Source: UBA7672 sp965279085 (lineage in GTDB: Bacteria; Pseudomonadota; Alphaproteobacteria; Caulobacterales; Hyphomonadaceae). Taken from it: DNA of 64,000 bases. Of this stretch, positions 37,959 to 45,247 are shown piece after piece. The stretch lies in the NCBI GenBank assembly GCA_965279085.1, contig OZ257149.1, forward strand, positions 3,162,001-3,226,000. Reading direction: 5' to 3'. The notes below the pieces were generated by a model, which saw only the letters and a list, made by a program, of their open reading frames with translations, did no database searches and was not told where the DNA came from. The translations under genes and the position numbers were made by a program. The first letter of the stretch is position 1; every line of letters starts with the position of its first letter.

Positions 37959-38738
37959 GTGGCGCGCAGCGATCCGGACGCAGAGCGTGACTTCGACAGC
38001 CAGAAAGCTGTGTGGCTGGCCGAAGCGCTGGAACGATTGCCCATCGCCATCGGCCTGATCGACGCGCAAGGAAACTACTTCGCGCTTTCTGGCGCACTGA
38101 AAGATTTGCTCGGCCCCGTCATCCCGTCGCGCAATCCTGAGATGAAGCGTCTCTGGAAAGTGACCGACGATAACGGAAACGCCGTCGATCCCGTCAACTG
38201 GCCGAGCGAGAGAACGCTGCGCGGCGACAGCGTTATGAACGGTCTCGACGGCGTATATCTCGAGGGAACCGAGAATGAGCGGCGCCTGCGCCTGTTCTCG
38301 ACGCCGTTCGTTGACTCCACGGGGCGTGCACGTGGGCTGGTCCTTATGTTCGACAACGAACTCGAACGCCGCGCCCAGGAGCACAAGTTCGAGCGCACAC
38401 AGCAGCACTTCGTCGACACGCTGGTCGATACGATCCGCCAGGCGGCGGCGCAGCAGGAAGGCGATCCAGCCGAGGCGCACAGGATCATCGCCAAGCGCAT
38501 GGGATTCTCAGGCGCCGATCCCGCGCAGCGGGTCGACCGGTTGTCGCGCAGGGAAGAGGAAGTGCTGCGCCTGATGGCGTGGGGAAATTCCCGCAAGGAG
38601 ATCGGCACGCAGCTCGGCATCGCCGTGAAGACTGTCGAATTCCATCGCAGCAGCGCTGCGCGCAAGCTGGACCTGAAGAGCCGTGTCGACGTTGTACGCT
38701 ACGCCCTCGACCGCGGCTGGCTCAGGGATGCCGACTGA
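37959..38738 (+). CDS. PAS domain - LuxR-type HTH regulator
   Basis: About 259 residues. A PAS-like sensor region (about 15-130: LAEALERLPIAIGLIDAQGNYFALSGALKDLLG, RLRLFSTPFVDSTGRARGLVLMF, in part) is followed by a helical linker and a C-terminal LuxR/GerE helix-turn-helix (LSRREEEVLRLMAWGNSRKEIGTQLGIAVKTVEFH). It is not a typical response regulator, as no phospho-acceptor receiver is present; it probably senses a ligand or redox cue directly. GTG at 37959 with GGGGAG upstream is the chosen start, since no ATG fits and longer starts would enter the receptor gene. Target unknown; the receptor just upstream is a candidate. Confidence 0.85.
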   Translation: MARSDPDAERDFDSQKAVWLAEALERLPIAIGLIDAQGNYFALSGALKDLLGPVIPSRNPEMKRLWKVTDDNGNAVDPVNWPSERTLRGDSVMNGLDGVYLEGTENERRLRLFSTPFVDSTGRARGLVLMFDNELERRAQEHKFERTQQHFVDTLVDTIRQAAAQQEGDPAEAHRIIAKRMGFSGADPAQRVDRLSRREEEVLRLMAWGNSRKEIGTQLGIAVKTVEFHRSSAARKLDLKSRVDVVRYALDRGWLRDAD

Positions 38739-38822
38739 CCGGTATCAGACCCATCAGAAATCCGACACACCCGGGGGGATGCCCGGGGGTCCATCGCGGC
38801 GACGGCGCACTACCATCCACAG

Positions 38823-39230
38823 ATGGTTGGGAGATTCGATGTGGCGCGTGCGAAAGACAACGGCGGGCTGGGCAACGACAACGAGCGCACAAAGGGCCCG
38901 GACACTGGTCTAACGCTCGTCCGTGTCGAGCCGATGAAGCGCAAGGGCATCAGCCTGATCTTCTCCAGCAAGGATGGGGAGCGCGCCTGGCGACTCGAAA
39001 ACGCTTCCGTCATGGAATTCATCGCCCTCCTGCTGCATGGACGCATGCAGCGGGGACGGCGCGTGATGCTGCACGAAGCGGAACTGTGGCTTGAGCCGCC
39101 AACGGAGCCGGGCCAGTCCCCGACGCTTTGCATGGCGACAGGGCCGCTGGAACTCTGCGCCACTGTAGACCGGGCCGGCGCAAAGGCGCTGAAGGCGGAC
39201 ATCGAACATGCCCTGAAACGGCCCGGTTAG
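38823..39230 (+). CDS. Hypothetical protein, 135 residues
   Basis: A soluble, basic protein without signal or membrane helices. The central part, RKGISLIFSSKDGERAWRLENASVMEFIALLLHGRMQRGRRV, reads as a compact alpha/beta unit, and the C-terminus is EHALKRPG. Codon use resembles the neighbours. No family recognised. It stands alone between the PAS-LuxR gene and the sigma-factor operon, on the same strand; a start further downstream (Met at MKRKGIS) is possible. Confidence 0.6.
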   Translation: MVGRFDVARAKDNGGLGNDNERTKGPDTGLTLVRVEPMKRKGISLIFSSKDGERAWRLENASVMEFIALLLHGRMQRGRRVMLHEAELWLEPPTEPGQSPTLCMATGPLELCATVDRAGAKALKADIEHALKRPG

Positions 39231-39267
39231 CCTCTCGCAAGGGTTTCCACGCTTTTTTGCCTGTACT

Positions 39268-39295
39268 TGTAGGACCGGGCTAAACTCATCCGTCC
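39268..39295 (+). promoter_or_regulatory. ECF42-type promoter candidate for the YCII-sigma operon
   Basis: TGTAGG and CGTCC are separated by 17 bases, with a T6 tract (39253-39258) nine bases upstream. The same elements with the same spacing lie before the VOC operon at 41017-41044. The -10 CGTC agrees with the CG(A/T)C motif I recall for ECF42 promoters in Streptomyces. The start codon follows 24 bases later. Confidence 0.6.
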
Positions 39296-39318
39296 TTTGG
39301 CCAGATGAGGTGCGCCCG

Positions 39319-39717
39319 ATGATGTATGCCGTCCTTTGCTACAACAACGAAGAGACAGTCTGTGGCTGGTCCAAGGAGCAGGACGACGCCGTGATGGCTG
39401 GCCTCTCCAAGGTCCACGACAAGTGGGAGCATGCCGGCAAGTTGAAGCCGTCGATCCGGCTCCTGCCGACCTCCGCAGCCACCACGCTGCACAAGCAGAA
39501 GGACATGGTGATCGACGGCCCCTATGCCGAAACCAAGGAAGCGCTGCTCGGCTTCTACATCATCGATGTCGTGAGTCTCGAAGAGGGCCTGGAGTTCGCG
39601 CGCGATCTCGCCAAGGCCAATCCGGGTGGGGCGTACGAGCTGCGCCCGATCCATCTCTACAATCCTGGCGCCCCGATCGACGGCGCCTATGCGGCCGAGC
39701 GGGCCTACGCGCAGTGA
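39319..39717 (+). CDS. YCII/DGPF-domain protein
   Basis: A 132-residue YCII-fold protein (MMYAVLCYNNEETVCGW, DMVIDGPYAETKEALLGFYIIDV with the DGPF-type motif written DGPY, and ELRPI). Proteins of this family are the standard neighbours of ECF42 sigma factors; their enzymatic role is unclear (proposed small-molecule isomerase or oxidoreductase). ATG at 39319 after GAGG. The stop overlaps the sigma-factor GTG start (GTGA), so the pair is translationally coupled and likely co-regulated. Confidence 0.9.
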   Translation: MMYAVLCYNNEETVCGWSKEQDDAVMAGLSKVHDKWEHAGKLKPSIRLLPTSAATTLHKQKDMVIDGPYAETKEALLGFYIIDVVSLEEGLEFARDLAKANPGGAYELRPIHLYNPGAPIDGAYAAERAYAQ

Positions 39718-40973
39718 CGGACCAGGCCTGGATCGAGGCGGCGCTGACATCGTCGCGGCCCCAGGCCGTGGCGGCGCTGCTGCGGTATTTCCGCGACCTC
39801 GATCTGGCCGAGGAAGCCTATCAGGAGGCTTGCCTCCGCGCGCTGAAGAACTGGACCGTCAACGGCCCGCCGCGCGATCCGACCAGCTGGCTGATCATGG
39901 TCGGTCGCAACGCAGCGCTCGACTCGGTGCGCAAGCGGTCGCGTCACACGGCCATGCCGGACGAGGAGCAGGTCTCCGATCTCGAAGACGTCGAGACGCC
40001 GATGGCGGAGCGGCTGGACGACAGTCACTACCGTGACGACGTGCTGCGGCTGATGTTCATCTGCTGTCATCCCGACCTTCCGGCGACGCAGCAGATCCCG
40101 CTGGCGTTGCGCATCGTGTCCGGCCTCACCGTGAAACAGATCGCGCGAGCCTTTCTTGTCTCCGAAGCCGCGATGGAGCAGCGCATTACGCGCGCCAAGG
40201 CAAAGGTCGCCGAGGCCGGCGTGCCCTTCGAGACGCCGGGCCCCGTCGAACGCTCCGAACGCCTCGCGGCTGTGATGCAGATGATCTACCTCGTCTTCAA
40301 CGAGGGCTATTCGGCGGGTCCGAAGGACGAGGCGCGCGCCGACCTCGCGGACGAGGCGATCCGGCTCGGGCGCTTGCTGCTGCGCATGTTCTCGAACGAG
40401 CCGGAAGTGATGGGCCTGCTGGCGCTCATGCTGCTGCAGCACTCGCGGCAACCGGCGCGGTTCGATGCAAAGGGCGAGGCCATCCTGCTGGAAGATCAGG
40501 ACCGCTCGCAATGGCGCGCGAAGCTGATCCAGGAAGGACTGGTCATCATCGAGAAGGCCGTGCGCCACCAGCGCACCGGCCCGTATCTCGTACAGGCCGC
40601 CATCGCCGGCCTCCATGCGCGTGCGCCCACCTTCCAGGATACGGACTGGAACGGCATCGATCAGCTCTATGCGACTCTCGAACGGCTGCAGCCTTCGCCG
40701 GTCGTCACGCTCAACCGCGCGGTTGCTGTCTCGAAGACCAAAGGTCCGCAAGCCGCGCTCGACATGATCGAACCGCTCGCTGATCGCCTGTCAGGCTATT
40801 TCCATTTCCACGGCGCGCGGGGCGGGCTGCTGCTGATGCTCGACAGGCGCAAGGAGGCGCGCGAAAGCTTCGACCGCGCCATCGCGCTCGCCAATACAGC
40901 GGCGGAAGCGGCTCATATCCGCATGCACATCGATCGCCTGATCGCCGAGAGCGACAAGACGAAGCGGGCTTGA
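39714..40973 (+). CDS. ECF42-type RNA polymerase sigma factor with TPR-like C-terminal extension
   Basis: A 419-residue ECF sigma factor. Region 2 (about 20-90: YFRDLDLAEEAYQEACLRALKNW, PTSWLIMVGRNAALDSVRKR) and region 4 (about 105-175: LALRIVSGLTVKQIARAFLVSEAAMEQRITRAKAKV) are followed by a long C-terminal extension of helical repeats (about 200-410: LLALMLLQHSRQPARFD, GPYLVQAAIAGLHARAPTFQDTDW, VVTLNRAVAVSKTKGPQAAL), the hallmark of group ECF42. No anti-sigma gene is nearby; the extension is thought to control activity. It starts at GTG overlapping the YCII stop. Its likely targets are its own operon and the VOC operon downstream. Confidence 0.94.
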   Translation: MTDQAWIEAALTSSRPQAVAALLRYFRDLDLAEEAYQEACLRALKNWTVNGPPRDPTSWLIMVGRNAALDSVRKRSRHTAMPDEEQVSDLEDVETPMAERLDDSHYRDDVLRLMFICCHPDLPATQQIPLALRIVSGLTVKQIARAFLVSEAAMEQRITRAKAKVAEAGVPFETPGPVERSERLAAVMQMIYLVFNEGYSAGPKDEARADLADEAIRLGRLLLRMFSNEPEVMGLLALMLLQHSRQPARFDAKGEAILLEDQDRSQWRAKLIQEGLVIIEKAVRHQRTGPYLVQAAIAGLHARAPTFQDTDWNGIDQLYATLERLQPSPVVTLNRAVAVSKTKGPQAALDMIEPLADRLSGYFHFHGARGGLLLMLDRRKEARESFDRAIALANTAAEAAHIRMHIDRLIAESDKTKRA

Positions 40974-41016
40974 TCTCGCACTTGCGAAATTGGCCTCAAA
41001 GTTTTTTTCAGACCCA

Positions 41017-41044
41017 TGTCGGAATCGCGTCGATTAGCCCGTCC
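41017..41044 (+). promoter_or_regulatory. ECF42-type promoter candidate for the VOC/SRPBCC operon
   Basis: TGTCGG and CGTCC are separated by exactly 17 bases, with a T7 tract (41002-41008) eight bases upstream. This is the same architecture as the candidate at 39268-39295. TGTCGG differs in one base from the TGTCGA -35 I recall for ECF42. Confidence 0.65.
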
Positions 41045-41091
41045 TAGGGACGTAACAAGGGCGGAAAGCCCGGTGCGAAAAGGACAACGCC

Positions 41092-41496
41092 ATGCCGACG
41101 AACATCTTCATCAACCTGCCGGTCAAGGACCTCGACAAATCCAAGGCGTTCGCGGAGGCGCTCGGCTGGAAGATCAACCCGCAGTTCACCGACGAGACCG
41201 CCGCCAGCGTCGTCATCTCCGACACGATCTTCGTCATGCTGCTGACACACGACAAATACCGTCAATTCACGGACAAGCAGATCGTCGATGCGTCGAAATC
41301 GTCCGAGGTGATCATCGCTCTCAGTGTGGACAGCAAGGAAGAAGTCAATCGCTTCATCGAAACGGCGGTGAAGGCCGGCGGCCGCGAGTCGCGGCCAGCA
41401 CAGGACTACGGCTTCATGCAGCTGCGCACGTTCGAAGACCTCGACAATCATCACTGGGAAATCTTCTACATGGATCCCGCCCACGTGCAGCAATAG
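41092..41496 (+). CDS. VOC family protein (glyoxalase/bleomycin resistance fold)
   Basis: A 134-residue single-module VOC protein (MPTNIFINLPVKDLDKSKAFAEALG, FVMLLTHDKYRQF, DLDNHHWEIFYMDP). The final H-W-E-I-F segment is the usual metal-binding strand end. This type is a recurrent member of ECF42 regulons together with YCII, SRPBCC and DoxX proteins. AAGGA precedes the ATG. First gene of a four-gene plus-strand run (41092-43260), behind the second ECF42-like promoter. Confidence 0.9.
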   Translation: MPTNIFINLPVKDLDKSKAFAEALGWKINPQFTDETAASVVISDTIFVMLLTHDKYRQFTDKQIVDASKSSEVIIALSVDSKEEVNRFIETAVKAGGRESRPAQDYGFMQLRTFEDLDNHHWEIFYMDPAHVQQ

Positions 41497-41543
41497 CCGC
41501 AGCTCCGATCATCAACCGGCACAGATACCAAGCGAGAAACGTC

Positions 41544-42011
41544 ATGACCTCCCCGAAACACGAACTGGTCCTCGAACTCATCCTCGATGCGCCGAAAGAG
41601 AAACTCTATCGCGGCTGGACCGAGCCTGAGCTGATGAAGAAGTGGTTCGCGCCCGCGCCCTGGACGACGCCGCACGCCGAGAACGACCTCCGCCCCGGCG
41701 GCGCCTCGCTGGTGGTGATGCGTTCGCCCGAGGGGCAGGACTTCCCGAACCCGGGCCAGTATCTGGAAGTCGTGCCGAACAGAAAGCTCGTCTTCACCGA
41801 CGCCTTCACCGGCAACTGGGTTCCGAAGGAAGGCGCGCCCTTCTTCACCTGCGAGCTAACCTTCGAGGACGCCGGCCCCGGCAAGACGAAATACACGGCG
41901 CGTGCACGTCACTGGACGGAAGAAGCCAGGGCGCAGCACGAGCAGATGGGCTTCACGCCCGGCTGGACGATCTGCGCCAAACAGCTCGAAGCGCTTGCCC
42001 AGACGCTCTGA
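41544..42011 (+). CDS. SRPBCC (AHSA1-like) domain protein
   Basis: A 155-residue START/Bet v1-fold protein (LVLELILDAPKEKLYRGWTEPELMKKWFAP, LRPGGASLVVMRSPEG, GWTICAKQLEALAQTL, in part). Such proteins bind hydrophobic ligands or chaperone clients in a helix-grip cavity; the bacterial paralogues next to ECF sigma factors have no assigned ligand. The frame is open upstream, but MTSPKHE at 41544 is the domain start. It lies 47 bp after the VOC gene, in the presumed operon. Confidence 0.9.
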   Translation: MTSPKHELVLELILDAPKEKLYRGWTEPELMKKWFAPAPWTTPHAENDLRPGGASLVVMRSPEGQDFPNPGQYLEVVPNRKLVFTDAFTGNWVPKEGAPFFTCELTFEDAGPGKTKYTARARHWTEEARAQHEQMGFTPGWTICAKQLEALAQTL

Positions 42012-42051
42012 GCCAGACGTTCCGACAAGACAAGGCACACAGGAGAGACGC

Positions 42052-42843
42052 ATGCGCTTCATCACCATCTTCCGCTCCGACCCCAACAGCACGGCGCCAA
42101 TGCCGAGCGAAGAGGAGATGGCGAAGCACCGCGAGGAGATGGGCCGCCATATCGAGCAGGCCATCGCGGCGGGCACGATGGTGACCACGGGTGGCCTCGG
42201 CTATCGCGAGACGACAGGCGGACGCATTCACAACAAGTGCGGCAAGCTCACCGTGGAAACGCCTCCCAAGGGCGATGGCGGGTGGATGGCATCGGGCGGG
42301 TTTGCTGTCGTCAACGCCGACTCGCGCGAGGCGCTGATCGAAGACCTCAAGCGCCAGATCCTCGGCATGGGAGAAGGCTCAGTCGAGTTCGTCCACTACA
42401 ACCAGTTCTACCCAGCCGCCGACCAGACCTTCGCCCCGCCCACTTCCACGGCGATGCCGGGCGGTGTGATCCCCTACCTCTCCTTTGATGGCGCGAGCGA
42501 TGTGGTAGCCTTCTACGTCAAGGCGTTCGGCGCGAAGGAGATCGCGCGGATGCATGGCCAGGACGGCAAGAAGATCATGCATTGCCAGCTGGAGATCAAT
42601 GGCGGCGCCCTGATGCTGTCCGACAACTTCCCGGAGTTCGGCCTGCCGCCCGTGCAGCGCTCGACGAGCTACACGATGCAGCTCGTCGTGCCGGACGGCG
42701 ACATGTGGTGGGAGCGCGCGATCAAGGCGGGCTGCAAGGCGACGATGCCCTTCGCGCTGGCGCCGTGGGGCGACAAGTACGGGAAGATGACCGATCCGTT
42801 CGGCGTCACCTGGGCCGTCAGCACGCCGGGCAAGCAAGGCTAG
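42052..42843 (+). CDS. YCII - VOC (PhnB-like) fusion protein
   Basis: A 263-residue two-domain protein. Residues 1-120 are a YCII/DGPF-like unit (MRFITIFRSDPNSTA, GWMASGGFAVVNADSREALIEDL), and residues about 130-260 a PhnB-type VOC domain (GVIPYLSFDGASDVVAFYVKAFGAKEIARM, MLSDNFPEFG, KMTDPFGVTWAVST). The fusion joins two families otherwise encoded side by side in this cluster, which supports their working together. AGGAGAGA precedes the ATG. Reaction unknown. Confidence 0.9.
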   Translation: MRFITIFRSDPNSTAPMPSEEEMAKHREEMGRHIEQAIAAGTMVTTGGLGYRETTGGRIHNKCGKLTVETPPKGDGGWMASGGFAVVNADSREALIEDLKRQILGMGEGSVEFVHYNQFYPAADQTFAPPTSTAMPGGVIPYLSFDGASDVVAFYVKAFGAKEIARMHGQDGKKIMHCQLEINGGALMLSDNFPEFGLPPVQRSTSYTMQLVVPDGDMWWERAIKAGCKATMPFALAPWGDKYGKMTDPFGVTWAVSTPGKQG

Positions 42844-42861
42844 GATTTCAGGGAGGGGACA

Positions 42862-43260
42862 ATGTCGGACCTGGATGCAGCCACGCCGAAGTGGATGAAG
42901 TGGACGGGCTTCGCGCTCTCTGGGCTGGTCATCGCTTTCTTCGCGATGGATTTCACAATGAAGTTGATGCAGCTCGACATCGTGAAATCCACGGGGTTGG
43001 AGCTCGGCTGGAGCGAGGACACCGCGCTCATGCTGGGCGTGATCCTGCTGGCGTGCACTGTGCTCTATGCCGCGCCGCAGACAGCGGTTCTCGGCGCTGT
43101 TCTGCTGACGGCTTATCTCGGTGGCGCGGTGGCGACACATGCGCGGATCGGCAGCCCGCTGTTCAGCCACACCCTGTTCGGCGTCTATCTCGGCTTGATC
43201 ATGTGGGCCGGTCTCTGGCTACGCGAGCCGCGCCTGCGCAAACTGTTCCCGCTGCGCTAG
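42862..43260 (+). CDS. DoxX-like integral membrane protein
   Basis: A 132-residue protein with four predicted membrane helices (FALSGLVIAFFAMDFTMKL, TALMLGVILLACTVLYA, TAVLGAVLLTAYLGGAVA, LFGVYLGLIMWAGLWL) and the H-A-R-I-G-S-P loop of the DoxX-like family. Members are found near redox and stress genes; function is poorly defined. GGGAGGGGA precedes the ATG. Last gene of the ECF42-region operon, 18 bp after the YCII-VOC gene and convergent with nadD. Confidence 0.9.
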   Translation: MSDLDAATPKWMKWTGFALSGLVIAFFAMDFTMKLMQLDIVKSTGLELGWSEDTALMLGVILLACTVLYAAPQTAVLGAVLLTAYLGGAVATHARIGSPLFSHTLFGVYLGLIMWAGLWLREPRLRKLFPLR

Positions 43261-43269
43261 ACTGGCGGT

Positions 43270-43902
43270 CTAGATGGGCGGCAGAGCGTTGATCACCATC
43301 TGCGCGCGCAGCTCGGTCGACGAGACCGGATGCAGCGGGGCGGAGATGTAGACCCAGGCAGGCGGCTTTATGCTGGCGAGCGTGCGGGCCGCGTCTTCAG
43401 GTAGACGGCTGTCTCCAAACTGGCGGGCGAAGCGCGAGAGCCCCGCCCGTGGGTTCGCGCCGGGACGCGCCACGACAACGATAGGCACGAGTTTCGCGAT
43501 GGCCTGCCAGCGCCGCCATTTGTGGAAGTCGCGGAGGTTGTCCGCGCCCATGATCCACACGAAGCGCGCGTGCGGCGCCGAACGCTTCAGGCGTCGCAGC
43601 AAGTCGATCGTGTAGCGCAGGCCGAGCTCTTGCTCGAGGCCGGTGACAATCGTCCTGCGGCCACCGAGCCGTCGCTGCGTTGCCGCGAAGCGGTCAACAA
43701 AAGCCGTCTGCGTCTTCTTCAGCGGATTGCCTGCGGCGACGAACACCCAGACGCGGTCGAGGCCAAGCGCGCGCCGGGCCGTCTCGATGACATGGGCATG
43801 GCCCGAATGCGGCGGGTCGAACGATCCGCCCATGATGCCGATCGCGAGCGCGCCGGGCGGCGAGGGCAGGCGCAGGTGTGCAGGCGGGCGGCGTCGAGTC
43901 AT
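43270..43902 (-). CDS. nadD: Nicotinate-nucleotide adenylyltransferase
   Basis: A 210-residue enzyme that adenylates nicotinate mononucleotide in NAD synthesis. The nucleotidyltransferase motif GGSFDPPHSGH, PLKKTQTAFVDRFAA, FVWIMGADNLRDFHKWRRW and the C-terminal VSSTELRAQM are all present. Length is typical. In many alphaproteobacteria nadD lies between proA and rsfS; here an 11-kb accessory island separates it from rsfS and a three-gene operon from proA. Confidence 0.95.
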   Translation of the reverse strand: MTRRRPPAHLRLPSPPGALAIGIMGGSFDPPHSGHAHVIETARRALGLDRVWVFVAAGNPLKKTQTAFVDRFAATQRRLGGRRTIVTGLEQELGLRYTIDLLRRLKRSAPHARFVWIMGADNLRDFHKWRRWQAIAKLVPIVVVARPGANPRAGLSRFARQFGDSRLPEDAARTLASIKPPAWVYISAPLHPVSSTELRAQMVINALPPI

Positions 43903-43937
43903 GCGAGGCGCAGACTATTGCTCGCCGCGCCGCTCCG

Positions 43938-44579
43938 CTAGCTCGGCAGGGCCGCTTCCTTGGGCTTGGATGCGTAGAAATAGCGGCCCGAGCCCATGAC
44001 ATCGGCGTGGCGGTAGTCGAAGCGGCGGTAGACGCGCGCTTCCGGCGCATCGCCCAGCGCCGCGGCGACGGCGGCCTTGGTGGCATCGTCCGCGCCCTGC
44101 AGCGCGGCGGCGAGGCGGTCGCCTGCTTCGGCGGCGACGAGTTCGGCGTCGGAGGGGCGGTATTCCTGAGCGTCGGCGCCAAGCTGGACTTGGCCTTGTT
44201 CGTAGGCGCCCGGGGAAGATGCGGCGCGCGTCTTCCAGTCGACGAAAGCCCGGGCAAGGCCAGCTGCATCGCTGACGGACGGCAGGGCATTTACATCGCC
44301 TGCCACGCTGGAGCGATAGTCAGTGACGGTGTCGGCCGTATCCTTGGGCACGATGCCGCCATCGGCGGCCGGCGCATTCGGATCAACAGCAGCGGCGCCC
44401 TGTTCGGCGGCGATGGCGGCGAGCTCCTCAGCCGGAATCTCCGGCGGCGGCGTCCCGGCAGCGGCAGCGGCGACGGTCTCGCGGCCCTTGCCGTTGGCGT
44501 TGGAGGCAAGCTCGGTCGGCTTCGAACACGCGGCCGTTGCAAGTGCCGCGACGAGCGCTGCAATGGCCGCGTATTTCAT
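43938..44579 (-). CDS. Lipoprotein of a three-gene envelope operon
   Basis: A 213-residue precursor with lipobox ATAAC (Cys18). The mature protein has a long low-complexity Ala/Glu/Pro stretch (about 25-95), then a helical region (PSDAELVAAEAGDRLAAALQ) and an aromatic end (VYRRFDYRHADVMGSGRYFYAS). No domain recognised. Its start overlaps the stop of the VWA gene by 4 bp, so it is the last gene of a coupled operon with the VWA lipoprotein and a seven-helix membrane protein. Confidence 0.78.
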   Translation of the reverse strand: MKYAAIAALVAALATAACSKPTELASNANGKGRETVAAAAAGTPPPEIPAEELAAIAAEQGAAAVDPNAPAADGGIVPKDTADTVTDYRSSVAGDVNALPSVSDAAGLARAFVDWKTRAASSPGAYEQGQVQLGADAQEYRPSDAELVAAEAGDRLAAALQGADDATKAAVAAALGDAPEARVYRRFDYRHADVMGSGRYFYASKPKEAALPS

Positions 44580-45247
44580 GTCGTCCCCTCAAGCTGGCCC
44601 GTGACCAGCTTGGGCAACTGGTCAGGCGAGGACACCAGAGACCATTTTCCGCCCGCGGCGACAATCGTGGCTTCCCACTTCTTCAGCGAGTCGAAGTATT
44701 TCTGCGGGTCGCCGGGATTGGTCTTGATCACGTTCGCCGCAACGACATGGATGCCTGACAGGTCGAGCGGAATTTCCGAGACGTCGCACGTCTTGCTGTA
44801 GTCTTCGAGCATGTCTGAGAACAGCACGATGTAGCGGTCCGCCTCGGGCCGCTGCTTCAGTTCGAACGCGGCCTGGGCGAGCGCGCCGCGGATGTCGGTG
44901 AACTTCGCGGACTTCACCTGACCCGCATAGGCGGTGAAGGCGTTGAACACCTCGCGCTTGGCCTCGGCGGCGAGACTGGGCGTCTGCGGCAGCTGGCGGT
45001 TGAGGAAGATCTCCTTCTCCGAGAAGGAGCACGCGGAGATCTGGCTGGCGGCGATGTAGTCGCCGGGCAGCAGCTCGGCCACCGTGATGTTGGCGAGCTT
45101 GGCCGCGTCCGGCACCGCCTTCACATACGTGCCCGACACGTCGAACACGAAGAAGACGGAGCGGCTGGTCGATGTGACGAGGCCGCAGGCGGAGAGGGCG
45201 GCGATGGCAATCGCGCACGCAGCCCCCAACAGATGCCTGGCGCTCAT
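44576..45247 (-). CDS. VWA-like lipoprotein
   Basis: A 223-residue lipoprotein (lipobox LSAC, Cys21). The mature part begins SVFFVFDVSGTYVKAV, the first strand of a von Willebrand A fold with the MIDAS-type D-x-S-x-T; FTDIRGALAQAAFELKQRPEADRYIVLFSDMLEDYS supplies the later metal-site and strand elements (in part). It likely binds a partner protein or metal in the envelope. Start and stop both overlap the neighbouring genes by 4 bp, indicating stoichiometric coupled expression. Specific function unknown. Confidence 0.82.
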   Translation of the reverse strand: MSARHLLGAACAIAIAALSACGLVTSTSRSVFFVFDVSGTYVKAVPDAAKLANITVAELLPGDYIAASQISACSFSEKEIFLNRQLPQTPSLAAEAKREVFNAFTAYAGQVKSAKFTDIRGALAQAAFELKQRPEADRYIVLFSDMLEDYSKTCDVSEIPLDLSGIHVVAANVIKTNPGDPQKYFDSLKKWEATIVAAGGKWSLVSSPDQLPKLVTGQLEGTT

